DNA of 64,000 nt from Zygaena filipendulae (lineage: Eukaryota; Arthropoda; Insecta; Lepidoptera; Zygaenidae). The first letter of the stretch is position 1. Every line of letters starts with the position of its first letter. Of the stretch, positions 41,941 through 52,827 are shown piece after piece. The notes beneath the pieces were generated by a model that saw only the letters and a program-made list of their open reading frames with translations, made no database searches and was not told where the DNA came from. The stretch is taken from NCBI GenBank assembly GCA_907165275.2, contig OU015655.1:13218501-13282500 (forward strand). The letters are read 5' to 3'. The position numbers and the translations under genes are program-made.

Positions 41941-42295
41941 GTTTTTTTATGCCATAGGGGGCAAACGGGCAGGTGGCACACCTGATGGTAAGTGATTACC
42001 GCCGCCCATGGACAGATCCCAGAAGGCATGCAGGTGCGTGGCCACCTGGTATCGGAATGGGAACTGGCTTTCAAGTGGGCCTGCCGGAACACACCGTTAG
42101 GTGCTTGGCGACAGATTGCCGACTTGAAGGTAGTAGCTAGCCAGCCGGGCACTAGAGAGCGCCCTACCACCAGCATGCTATGGTTTCCTCACGATGTTTT
42201 CCTTCACCGACAGCTCAAGCTCACTGTTAGGGTTTGAACCTACGCCTAGCGGCGTTTGATCCGAACGCACCAACCACTTAGCTAACATCGCTATT
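41941..42295 (-). mobile_element. tRNA-derived SINE, full length, 9-bp TSD
   Basis: On the minus strand it opens with a tRNA-like head: box A TTAGCTAAGTGGTTGG and box B GGTTCAAACCC. It ends GCCCCCTATGGCATAAAAAA, an A-rich tail. The target duplication AGTTTGTTT is at 41932-41940 and 42296-42304. About 355 bp. It lies 450 bp upstream of exon 1 of the peroxidasin-like gene, in the same orientation. Confidence 0.8.
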
Positions 42296-42752
42296 AGTTT
42301 GTTTATATATTTTGTTACAATTTCTCGCTTTAATTACTCAACTGATCATTATGAAACTTTGCACACAAGTTTAAGCAGGGATGGAGAAAAGGGTCACCCT
42401 AAATGACCGTATGTAACCAGATCTTAAAAGTAGGTCCCAACAATCGGATTGTAACCTCCTCTACTTATATAATAATAAATATTTTTGAATTTGAATTTCG
42501 AATCTTTTCCACAAAAAAAAAACTAAATGGAAAGAGCTCAGTCCCAAGCTTTGCCGTCAACAAAATCCAAAACTCTATAATAAATTGACCGCGATTTCAA
42601 CACCCGAAATGTTTTCATGGATGCCTGATATCCAATGTTCTCGTATTCAAAACTCCGTCACTAGGACCCCCTGTTGAATCCACTGGGGATTAATATTTTG
42701 GTTTTTTATGTCCACAACCACATGGATCTTTTAAGTGCATTAGAAGTAATGT

Positions 42753-44372
42753 AATAGGGATGTTGACTACTATTGAAAATCAAAATTCTAATTAGTCCGT
42801 CAGTTAGAAAATAAAAAATTTTAACAAAAAAATTAAAACTGACTTCCAAAAACACAAAACTAAAAAACTAAAAATAAAAAGCTAAAAATAACAAAATACC
42901 GATTTAATCCAAAAGACAAAAACACACTAAAAAATATTATTATTGGTTTGTGCTACCACTGATCGGTTTGAATTCGGTGACAAGCCCGCTGGTGTCTGCC
43001 CACTTGGGTTGTTCTGCTCACGAAGAGCTGGTGGCGGGAGTCGACTTAACCCATCTTCCCCCTCCATATTTGGCTTGTCACCGACTTCATGCCGAACAGT
43101 GGTAGCACAAACCAATAATAATATTTTTTAGTGTGTTTTTGTCTTTTGGATTAAATCGGTATTTTGTTATTTTTAGCTTTTTATTTTTAGTTTTTTAGTT
43201 TTGTGTTTTTGGAAGTCGGTTTTAATTTTTTTGTTAAAATTTTGTTTATTTCTCACTTTTAAATGACTTAGTTCGTAATTTCTCTAAGTTACAATAGCCT
43301 AAAGTCAACTGCTCATCACCTTTTACAAAATATTGCTTTTCCCGACGCAGGGACGTTAATTGTTGAGGAGTTCTCCTAGTGCATCACCATCAGTTCCATT
43401 TCACCATATACATTGTGACGGGCATAAATTGTTTAGAAACCATATTAAAGTTAACGATTCGGATCCCGTGAAATACCCATTATTGAGTAGTTCCGATGAC
43501 CATCTGTGGTCTTCATCATCAGTTCCTCTTCTTCAAATTTTGCTTTCCGAAAGCAAAGAAACGTTTTACTATAAAAAATACAAAAATCGCTATAAGTGTT
43601 CTCATAATTTTTGAAGAGTTCCCTCGATTACTCTAAGATCCCATCATCAGATCTCGACTTGGTGACAATGGAATCAATTTGGGAGTATCCCCTTTCAAAA
43701 TTCAAACAAAAAAACAATTTTCGAAATCGCTTCAATCGGAACCCGTGAAATACGTATTATTTTTGAGTTGTTCCGATGACCACCTGTGGTCTTCATCATC
43801 AGTTCCACTTCTTCAAATTTTGCTTTCCGAAAACAAATGAATGATTTACTATCAAAAATACCCAAATCGCTATAGGTGTGCCTATAATTTTTGAAGAGTT
43901 CCCTCGATTTCTCCAAGATTCCATCATCAGATCCCGACTTGGTGGCAATTGGACCTAATTGGGAGTATACCCTTTCAAACAAAAAAAGAATTTTTCAAAT
44001 CGGTCCAACCGTCTTCGAGTAATCGGTGAACATACATAAAAAAAAAAAAAAAAAAACATACATACAATCGAACATAGAACCTCCTCCTTTTTGGAAGTCG
44101 GTTAAAAAAACAATAGACACGTATTTTTGCTTTTTTAAATAAATTAAAATATACAGAGATAAAGCGCATTAAAGTTTAGGATGAGGAGGTCGTGACGTCA
44201 CTAACCGCAAAACCGCCATACAAACTGTCAAAATAGTGACGTCACGCGAAATTTCAACTCAATATATCGCCGTTATTTTTTGATTACGTAAAAAAAGAAA
44301 AAATACGTGTCCAATATTTTTTAATAATCTACAAGACGGACTAAAAAATAAAAATTAGTCAACATGCCCATT
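42753..44372 (+). mobile_element. CRE-bearing MITE split by a 1.29-kb foldback insertion
   Basis: AATAGGGATGTTGACTAC start and CAACATGCCCATT end; the body breaks at 42818 and resumes near 44106. Two perfect TGACGTCA sites at 44193 and 44237. Confidence 0.8.
42819..44105. mobile_element. Foldback insertion: 142-bp inverted arms plus two 280-bp tandem units
   Basis: Arms 42819-42960 and 43099-43240 are near-perfect inverted copies (TTTTAACAAAAAAATTAAAA against TTTTAATTTTTTTGTTAAAA). After that, units at about 43457-43735 and 43736-43985 repeat TTCCGATGACCA-CTGTGGTCTTC and TTTTTGAAGAGTTCCCTCGA. It ends with an A run and CCTCCTCCTTTTTGGAAGTC. GACTTCC/GGAAGTC near each end suggests one element. 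No protein was found. Confidence 0.7.
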
Positions 44373-44600
44373 GGTAAGGACCAAAAATAATCCCCTGCAC
44401 GGAGGAATTACCTATTTGGATTTTTCGTCCGTACTACGTCTATTGATTGCCTATAGTTTTGTCGCTTTTTTATATCTTTTGTTTTTGGTCATATTGGTTT
44501 TTAGGATATATGTAAATAAAAACAACCCCACTAGCAAAATTTTAATCAAAACTTATGATAATAAAAAAAAACAATCCACTTCTAATGCACTTAAAAATTC

Positions 44601-45190
44601 TTTTTCATTACTCATACTCGGAAAGTAGGTCTGAAGTTGCCTGAGAAGCGGGTTGAAAGTAACCCTTTTCAGCCCTAGGGAGAATCGCTTTCAACTGACA
44701 ACTGTCAAATTATTAAAAAAAACTAGGTCTATTTTCACATTTCTATTGAACCATGTTTCAACTTTCTATATAGCCAGCGCGATGTAAAATTGAAATAACG
44801 TAAAGTTTAAGTAGGTATTAATCAAAATAAAATTCACTCACTTTTTCTTAAGCTAATTCCTATTTATATTTTTTTATTTTCTTTAATTAATACTTAATAA
44901 TTAAAGAAAATATTTTTTTAGGTCGCCACAATGTAAATAAAAAATACTGGCTGAATAGCTAGCCGGCCAAAGAAAAAGAAATAGGTGGGAAAGTGTCAAG
45001 CGACTATCCGATCTTCATTCATTTTTTCTTTAGCTAATTCCTATTTTTATTTTGACTTTCCTTGCATTCGTAATGAAAAGCACAGTGTTACCCTCGGGAG
45101 AAAGACTTATTTATTCCCTCGATCTATTGGCCAAACCCCGTCTCGGGACTAAATAAGTTACTTTCACCCCTAGGATAACAATGTACTATT
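44601..45190 (-). mobile_element. TIR-like element (TTGGCCGGCTAGC family), copy 2, inverted
   Basis: Reverse complement of 33212-33750 with only scattered differences and a 53-bp hairpin insertion at 45105-45157. Confidence 0.7.
45105..45157. repeat. 53-bp hairpin insertion inside the element at 44601
   Basis: ACTTATTTATTCCCTCGA pairs with TCTCGGGACTAAATAAG around a 15-20 base loop. It is absent from the copy at 33212, which reads GAGAAAGTTACTTTC-type sequence across the site. Confidence 0.65.
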
Positions 45191-45511
45191 GTTGATCACT
45201 AGATTATCGCCTTTCTGGCTCTTGTACGAGAATAATTCAAATTGATTGTGTTGTTGTGAAGTGGATTATTATTATTATTAAAATTGTTTACGAGATTACG
45301 CGTATTAAGAGTATAGTAGTTAACTATTTGAATTTTGAATAGCCACACTCTGATAGCTATCTAACTGTTATAGGTACGCCGTACGACATATTACTAACTG
45401 TGTCATACTCATGTGGCCATGTCTGCGTCATCAACTTTTTGAAAAGGCTGGTAAAGATACCTAGCTTGGAAAATATACGGGACGCAGCCCTTTTGACACT
45501 ATCCGCGTTCT

Positions 45512-45658
45512 GGGACCGTATTTTTTAATAGTTCGAATCACTTTTCGCATACGAAATCGCAAGATTTGCATGTGAATGCTTAAAACATGTATGAGCATTC
45601 GCATGTGAGTTCGCAATTCCGGGTGCGAAAGTAATTCGAACGATTCAAATACGGCCCC
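45512..45658. mobile_element. Short TIR MITE, GGGACCGTATTT family
   Basis: GGGACCGTATTT and AAATACGGCCCC ends are inverted; ATAGTTCGAATCACTTTTCG pairs with CGAAAGTAATTCGAACGATT; an inner GCATGTGA-type palindrome. About 147 bp. Confidence 0.7.
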
Positions 45659-45662
45659 TGTA

Positions 45663-46761
45663 ATATAAGGTGTGGTAAAATAGGCTGCAAATCTTTACAG
45701 GGTTGAAAGTATTCACTGCTATAAACATGTTCATAAAATATAAAAAAAATCAAACAAAATACCTATAATTATCTAAATAATAAAAATAAATAAACCAAAG
45801 AAAACGACCTGTGAAGGCGATCGCCGCTCAATCGCTTTACACACCCCGTTTTCCAATTACAGCACTAAGCGGCATTATGCGGCATAATGCCCAATGTTGA
45901 ATGTTTCAACTACAGCAACGCTTCGCACAATCGAGCACTTCAAATAGTACTGCTTTCGCGCGATGCGTGCAGATACCCAAGTGTCCCAAGTCCCCGTCTC
46001 TCCTAGATCGGATAAACGGAAAAAAAATCAAGTAGCAGTTCAGTCGACATGGCACTTACTTAAGTTAGCGGTTAGTACCTACCTAAACAAGTTACAAGTG
46101 TTTTTGGAAATGATAAAAAAGAGTAGGTACCTAGATATTATTTTCTTTGGTAAAAAGTTACCTGATTCAGACTGAAAAATAAACATAAGTATGGATGAAG
46201 GTATAAAACTGAACTTAGTGCACTCTGCTGGTGCACTTGAAAACTAATTCAAGTTCCAATTAAGCAAAATTCAAAATTCAAAAGCTATTTATTACATAGG
46301 ATTGGTTACAATCACTTGTAATCGTCAGCAGGTTCTTAGAATTATAAATAAACGTCAGTTCGGAATACGTCCTCTGCTGAGAAGAACTGACAAGAAACTC
46401 AGCAATAGCACAACTCGGCTCTGTGCGCCACTGAGTCGCATTATGCTGTAATTGGAAAACAGCGACACACATCGTCGCGCGCCGGCATTTAAGGTCAATG
46501 ACCTCGATCATCGTTCGATCGAGCTGAACAGCTGATGCATCGCTCACTGTGTGTGTGGCGCAGTCTTGTATATATATTAGTGAGCAACATGCATTGTGTA
46601 CCTCGTGAATGTAGTTGTAATGTTTTTTTAAATAAATCTATTTTTCTCATTTTCTTAAAAACTACCGAACTTGTAATATTATTTTTTCGCTTAGCCTCTT
46701 TGTTATAACGTATACTTTCAGCCCTGTAAATATTTGCAGCTAATTTTACCACATCTTATAT
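45663..46761. mobile_element. 1.1-kb nonautonomous DNA transposon with 52-bp TIRs
   Basis: ATATAAGGTGTGGTAAAATA and TTTACAGGGTTGAAAGTAT at the left pair with TACTTTCAGCCCTGTAAA and TTTTACCACATCTTATAT at the right. A second inverted pair (TTTTCCAATTACAGCA / GCTGTAATTGGAAAACAG) lies further in. A retroelement-type tail at 46262-46330 matches 59226-59290. No transposase recognised. Confidence 0.65.
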
Positions 46762-46786
46762 GAAAGTGAGTTTGGTTTCAAGTATA

Positions 46787-46905
46787 TTAGAGCTCTTATC
46801 CACTATGACCAACAACAATCCTCATAACGCTCCAGATGCCAAAATATTAGTTAATATTCTGTATGCCATGAGACACGTTGTAAATGTATTTTTTTAAGAG
46901 AAACT
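46787..46905. mobile_element. TIR MITE, GGGCCCTTATTCACTATGACC family, partial
   Basis: AGCTCTTATCCACTATGACC and GCCAAAATATTAGTTAATAT match 17541; the right half is missing. Confidence 0.5.
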
Positions 46906-47031
46906 TATGAACCGCGTATTAATATATTTATATTGATATAGATTATACATATACCTAGATATGTTTAGGAATAGTTAAATTATTTATCCAAAAGTTTAAT
47001 AAATAGAACTGTGACTAATTTTATTTTACTA

Positions 47032-47205
47032 CTAGTCGATTCCCCACGGTTTAGTGAGCATTGATTTTAGAGTTCCCATGGGAATTCCGGGATAAAAAAT
47101 ACTCTGTGTCAGTCAGGAACACTGTAGGTAAGTGAAAGACATTTTAAAATCTGTGAAATAGTTTTTGTATTTATCCATTACATACACACAAACATGTCGT
47201 CACGT
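47032..47205 (-). mobile_element. Helitron-like element, degenerate
   Basis: CTAGTCGATTCCCCACGG, AGTTCCCATGGGAATTCCGG, GTCAGTCAGGAACACTGTAG. Confidence 0.55.
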
Positions 47206-47331
47206 CCTTTTTTTATAGAAAAATGTACCTACCTAACTTTACAATTTTATGACGTACCTAAATAAAAATAATAATAAATCATATATTCGTAATCATACAA
47301 AAACCCAATATACTATTAAAATAATAATATA

Positions 47332-47560
47332 TCAAAATCCTTTGTCCTGAATGACTGATGGATCAACGCACAGCCTAAACCGCTGATCGTAGAGGCCTGA
47401 ACCTTGGAGGGTGTGTTCTTTTTATGACGTAGGCGTCCGATAAGAAAGGATTTTTGAAAATTCAACCTCTAAGGGGATGAAAAAAGGTTGAAAAGTTTGT
47501 ATGGAACAATTCCGCGGGAACTTCAAAATTATCGCGGGTGAAACCGCGCGAGACCGCTAA
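47332..47560 (+). mobile_element. Helitron-like element, CTTTGTCCTGAATGACTGATGG family
   Basis: ATCCTTTGTCCTGAATGACT, GATGGATCAACGCACAGCC, end GTGAAACCGCGCGAGACCG then CTAA (CTRR). Confidence 0.7.
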
Positions 47561-47723
47561 TACAATATAAAATAAGAATCGATACAATTTAATAAAACAT
47601 AAGCCAGAAGTTACTTCCGATTGGAGTAATGTCTAAAAATTGAACAGTTGCACTTTAAAAATGCACTGGCCTGGTAATACATATGAATGATAATAATATA
47701 ATATAATATTATAGGTTCTGGTA

Positions 47724-47938
47724 CAGACTACAGAAGTACAGACTTGGTACCTATCAGAATTCGTAACGTCATTGCACGCCGCCAGTTGAGGAGGGCAGGG
47801 AACGCGGCCTCCGTTATCCGTAGCTCTCCGAAACTTGATGCAGGCGATCATTCCGAATCTTTTCGTTGCGAAGACTGGACGCGTCTCTCTGTTCATCGCC
47901 AAGTCTTGCCGAGCACGCTGTGTGACCGTATTAAAAAG
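47724..47938 (+). other. Candidate upstream (noncoding or partly coding) exon ending in a splice donor
   Basis: A GC-balanced block in AT-rich DNA. An open frame from about 47744 (PIRIRNVIARRQLRRAGNAA) runs to AAAAAG|GTGAGG at 47938/47939, a good donor. It could be a 5' exon of the KCTD-type gene 9.8 kb downstream. The minus strand is also open here, so the strand is not certain, and no protein match is recognised. Confidence 0.3.
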
Positions 47939-48383
47939 GTGAGGCACATAAACTTTTTTTGTAGTATTTTCTAAGATAATTTTCAACTTTGAATACAGGG
48001 TTTAAATTTTATTTTACTAATTTATTTGGTTCACATTTATTGCTTGTACATAGTGGTTCAAGAAGTGAAAATTTTATTACTCACTGACTCACTCTCCTCT
48101 TGGTTCAATATCGTTTAAAGTATTTCCCATCATATATAGTACTTATAAAACTCATGTATTAAAGGGAATAATTGAAAAACGACTATTAATCTGGAAAGTT
48201 CTAAGATTATTTTTTTATACCCACATATTTTAACTATCACAAATCAATCGTTTTAGTAAGTTTAACGTTTTAAAGTAAAATGGCAATATAACATTGGTAC
48301 ATAAGACAATTTCTGAATGTTAATAATAATAATTTCAATGAAATCCCATTGAATATTATTGTACATAACTACTTTATCCAATA

Positions 48384-48555
48384 CTAGCTGTCCCCCGCGG
48401 TTTCACCCGCGGTAATTTCAGAGTTCCCGCGGGAATTCCAGGGTAAACTATACGTGTAAACCTTCTTCTTGAATCACCTGATCTATTGCTGAAAACGGCA
48501 TGAAAATCCGTTCACTCGTTTTTTCGTTTATCGCGAACAGGCAGACAGACAGACA
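48384..48555 (-). mobile_element. Helitron-like element with (CAGA)n-type tail
   Basis: CTAGCTGTCCCCCGCGG, GAGTTCCCGCGGGAATTCCA, then TTCGTTTATCGCGAACAGGC. Downstream 48556-49539 shows only short repeat scraps. Confidence 0.65.
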
Positions 48556-49539
48556 GACGCGGCGAACGACAATGTAGTGACGTGTGTTCGAAACCGAAGC
48601 CGTATTGGCCAGAGCACGTTAATATTTTTTGTTTTTACAAATTTCGAGCTTTTTTCTAATGCTTCAAACTATCAAATGAATAAGCAATCCTCATCAACCA
48701 GTTTGCATAGGATAAATTCTCTTCCTCTATTTATGTATATCTAGATCTACCCACTTAGGAAACTGATTTTACTGAGTTAGTAAGTATGTACTTATATCTT
48801 ATTCGTAGGTATTTACTTATAGTTACGTCGCAAATATAGATGGGTAGTCAACGGGTTGGTGCTTGGGATTGAATCCAAAAACTGCCATTATCGAATTTAA
48901 ACTCAGATTAATTGCCCATTTACAGTCGTAAACTATCTTAACTGCAACTACCTTAAGAAAAAACACGTCGATACATTGCTCGGTTGCTCTCTTCACCCGT
49001 TTCACTGCCGTGGATTTTGCGATTACCTCGGGAACTTTTATTTAAACCTGAACCTAAAGTAATTCATATTTAATACACTAAGTTTTGTGAGAAACCGTTC
49101 AGCCGTCCCAAAGTTGGGCCTGGACAGGCAGAAAAACAATTTGTTTCAAAAATACCTAGATCAAAAATATAGTCAGTTACAGATTACAATTTACAACAGA
49201 CAAACACTTCTATCTTCTTTATTAGGTAAGTATAGATAAAATTTAATTATATCTGCACATTGACGTAATTATATGACTAATTATTATAAATGCGAATGCG
49301 AGTTTCGGGTTTCCCTCGAAAACCATTCGTAATTGTACCAGGATACAACCAAGTGTGATTCAAATCTGTATTTTATTTAGTATCTGATTGATTGTTATCT
49401 GATTTTACTTGTTACGCATTCAAAAAACAGACAAACAGCAAGAACTCAAGAACTGTTCAGTTGTCCCATAACCCTTTTGTTCTTTAATATTTTCAACGTA
49501 TAGACACGTCTACATCTCTACAGTCGTATTATAGACTTA

Positions 49540-49777
49540 CTAGCTGTCCCGCGCGGTTTCACCCGCGATAATTTCGAAGTTCCGGCGGAATTGTTCCACA
49601 CAAACTTTGCAACCCCTTTTCATGCTCTTAGGGGTTGAATTTTCAAAAATACTTTCTTATCGGGTGCCTACGTCATACGAAGAACACACCCTCCAAGTTT
49701 CAGGTCTCTACGATCAGCGGTGTAGGCTGTGCGTTGATCCATCAGTCATTCAGGACAAAGCATTTTATATGTATAGA
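49540..49777 (-). mobile_element. Helitron-like element, complete, same family as 47332
   Basis: CTAGCTGTCCCGCGCGG ... CATTCAGGACAAAGCATTTT ... ATATGTATAGA|T. With 47332-47560 it forms a long inverted pair about 2 kb apart. Confidence 0.75.
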
Positions 49778-49974
49778 TTGTTACATATAAACGTTATGTA
49801 CCTACCAACTTATGTATATAATACATACATGGTTGTACAAAAGCTGATTCGAACATTCCCTGTTCAAGTCGAATTCAAAATTGTTTTCGAAATGATTGTT
49901 CTGTAGATCGCTGGAGCGCCTTCGGTGATCGCCTGAGGTATCAACCAGAACTAAGTAGGTGTGTCTTAATATCG

Positions 49975-50112
49975 TTGGCGAGGCCGGGCGCCCGGGGCGG
50001 TATCGCGGCGCGCCGCCCCGGGCGACTCGGGCCACGCCGCGCGCCGTGCGCCCTCGCATCGCCCCGGGCGGCCCGCAGCACGCCGCGCCGCCCGCCTCGG
50101 GCCGCCCGCTCT
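49975..50112. promoter_or_regulatory. GC-rich islet 1 with three CGCCCGGGGCG motifs
   Basis: About 138 bp of very high GC, dense in CpG, between AT-rich flanks. The 11-mer occurs at 49989-49999 and, in the other orientation, at 50014-50024 and 50060-50070. Open frames through it are low-complexity Arg/Gly/Pro/Ala and not credible proteins. Role inferred only from composition. Confidence 0.4.
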
Positions 50113-50876
50113 TTTTGTTTCTTTTTCATAAAATAATAATCATTTCGTATTTCCATATGAACTTGCGACAGCTACGTCGCGCGTCGTAGCCATAATTAAA
50201 ATGTACCCACTGTCCACTAAGATTTTTACCCAATACTTATAATAATACGAGTATATTAATGCCTATACCTAAATTATTCTTTATGTTTTAAAAAACGTGA
50301 TTTATTTATTTCTGATTGTGTCATAATTTGATTGTTCTGGAACATTCATCAAGTTGGCAGCCAAGCGAAATTGGTTTTAAAACTGTGTGCCGATAGTAAT
50401 TTTCTTTTATAGACTTACAAAAGGTATAATAAAAGGTATAATTACGCCCATATTGTACGTACATAGTATTTTCATTAAATTTGAATTGAAAAATGCCTTG
50501 TTTAGTATGTCGCAGAAAAACTGTATAATTGTCTTTTTACAATCGGCCGGCAGGCATTTTCTACATACCTATACAGAGTGTTACAGAAAGGTGTAGTCAT
50601 ATTTGACGATCGTGTTCACGTTATCGTCTGCTGTATCGTTTTACTAGTGTCAAATCATTATTTGACACTAGTAACTGAAGCGGTACCGTGAAATAATTTT
50701 TCCTAAAATTTGCTAGGTTTGCTGTTATCAACTTGTCTATGCCCCCAACGGTGACAAATCGCATTAAATGATCTTGAATCGGTCACATTAAGTTACTACC
50801 TACTACTATAGGGTGGGTAGTACTGCGAGTTCGCAGTACAATTTATAATTTTATATTCACAATATAGTATGTATGT

Positions 50877-51182
50877 ACAGGTTGTCCCGTAAATCGACGT
50901 CATTACACTATTTAAAAAAAAGACAGTCATTAAAATCTGACGAAAGCAATAATTTTGAAAACTTCATTGGCAAAAACATAAATTTTAAGCAGTAATTATC
51001 AGAAACACTATTCAGGACTACATAATAAGAAGAAAATTTAAAAAATTTAAGGTTAGTAGCAACAGAAGAACAATCGCAAGGTGTAAATTTTTATTTTTTT
51101 ATAAATTTTAAAGATCTTTTTTTTTACGTTTTTCTATTAAGTCACCCGGTTCTGGCTTAACGTCGATTTACGGGACACCCTA
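50877..51182. mobile_element. TIR MITE, CAGGGTGTCCCGTAAATCGACG family, copy 2
   Basis: ACAGGTTGTCCCGTAAATCG at the left, CGATTTACGGGACACCCTA at the right. Upstream 50113-50876 shows nothing recognised. Confidence 0.75.
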
Positions 51183-51299
51183 TATATACAAAACAATGAC
51201 ATATACAAAAGGTACCACAAAAAATAAATATAATAAAATTAAAAATAAAAGGAAAAAATATTGAAACAGTAATACTGAATAAAACTATATTATGTAATA

Positions 51300-51767
51300 C
51301 TAGCTGATGCCTGCGGTTTCACCCGCGGTAATTCCGGGATAAAAGTATGCTGTCACTCAGGATCACTTTAGCTTCCTATAAGTGAAAGAATTTTCAAAAT
51401 TGGTTTCGTAGATCCAGAGATCACCCCCTACGATCTCACGAACTTACAAACTCCGGAGTTCCCGCAGGAATCCTGGGATAAAAAGTACCCTATGTCCCTC
51501 AGGATCACTGTAGCTTTCCATAAGTAAAATAATTTTTAAAATCGGTTCAGTAGATCCAGAGATAGCTGTTTCCCGGTGGTTTTACCCACGGGAAATTCAG
51601 AGTTCCCGCGGGAACTCCGGAGTAAAAAGTACCCAATGACATTCAGGATCATTGTAGCTTCCTATAAGCGAAAGAATTTTCAAAATCGGTTCTGTAGATC
51701 CAGAGATTACCCCCTACAACGTCACAAACTCACAAACATTTGCTCTTTATAATATTATTAGTATAGA
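51300..51767 (-). mobile_element. Helitron-like element with three tandem internal units
   Basis: CTAGCTGATGCCTGCGG ... TTATTAGTATAGA|T. The 150-bp unit with GTCACTCAGGATCACT, CTATAAGTGAAAGAATTTTC and GTAGATCCAGAGAT occurs three times. Confidence 0.75.
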
Positions 51768-52019
51768 TAAAGTAGTGTTTATTACAGTAAAAAGGATTTC
51801 TCTAATCACTTTGGTGAAATATTCACCTCTCTGTGTGTTAAAAGCGAAATGTGGAGTGTGTGTAATTACACTGCAATGTTTATATGCTATTAAATGATGT
51901 GGCGCTCTTTTGCTTTGCGAACTTAGCTGGCAGTTGGCACACTGTCTAGCTAGATATATAGTTTTACCTATTCATTTTTCTGTTTATTCAAATTCTCTAC
52001 GTTTTTGTACGCAAGTAGC

Positions 52020-52150
52020 AGTTGTGGTCGTTGTGACCGCTGCCTTAGAGACGTCCGCTTTTGCCGGCCGCCCGGGGCGCTACCATAAACTATTGATAAG
52101 CGGAAAGGGCGCACTTAGCCCGAGGCAGTCGGCATCGCTGCGGGCACTAC
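52020..52150. promoter_or_regulatory. GC-rich islet 2 with a CGCCCGGGGCG motif
   Basis: The motif is at 52069-52079, preceded by GCCGG; the surrounding 130 bp are GC-rich (CATCGCTGCGGGCAC). Role inferred from composition and the shared motif. Confidence 0.35.
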
Positions 52151-52263
52151 ATTGTATTACCACCAACCGACCGCTTGCCGCTTATGTATCTATCTATGTA
52201 TTTTGTTGATTTTTTGTACATAATGTCAGGTACCAGATGTCGTTTGTCTACATTTATGTTATA

Positions 52264-52480
52264 CTAGCCGTGCCCAGCGGTTTCACCCGCCTAAGTTTCG
52301 GAATTCTCGCGGGAGCTATTTTTTTTCTAAAATAAAAGTACCTAGCCGAAGTTACTTACTCCTTGTAACATTAGCTTACTGCCAGTGAAAGTCCCGTTTA
52401 AATCAGTCTAGCCATTTCAGAGATTAGCCGGAACAAACAGACAGACAGAGAAAAACAAAAATTGATTTTATTTTGTAAGT
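52264..52480 (-). mobile_element. Helitron-like element
   Basis: CTAGCCGTGCCCAGCGG, TTTCACCCGCCTAAG, CAGTGAAAGTCCCGTTTAAA, ACAAACAGACAGACAGAG. Confidence 0.6.
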
Positions 52481-52658
52481 ACGTACCGTATATACTTTCA
52501 TAAATCATATGCATTTAGTCAATTTGGAATTACAAACGGACATTTCAATTTTATTTATGCGTATAGACTAGTTGTTCAAAAGGGGTAGAAGTAGATATGT
52601 AAAGACAAGTGCAGTAGGTCTGGGAGGACGTTATAAACTATTCAGAATAATATCTTTA

Positions 52659-52826
52659 CTAGCTGTTCTGCGCGGTTTCTCCGCGTTAATTTCGGAGATA
52701 AAGTACCTACATGTCTGTATGTCCTTTTTACACAACAACGCGCATGTAAAATTTCATAATGATCGGTTGAGCAGTTAAGACTTGTGAAAGCGTAACAAAC
52801 AGATCCACATTCACGTTTATATCACT
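52659..52826 (-). mobile_element. Helitron-like element
   Basis: CTAGCTGTTCTGCGCGG, TAATGATCGGTTGAGCAG, GTGAAAGCGTAACAAACAG. Confidence 0.6.
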
Positions 52827-52827
52827 G

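Noticed and set aside
49802..50189. Arg/Gly/Pro-rich frames through the 50-kb GC islet
   Set aside because: Open on several frames because stops are rare in GC-rich DNA; composition is low-complexity and no start or splice context supports them.
51300..51767. CRISPR-like array from regularly repeated units
   Set aside because: Three long diverged units inside a Helitron-like element in a eukaryotic genome; no short identical repeats with unique spacers.
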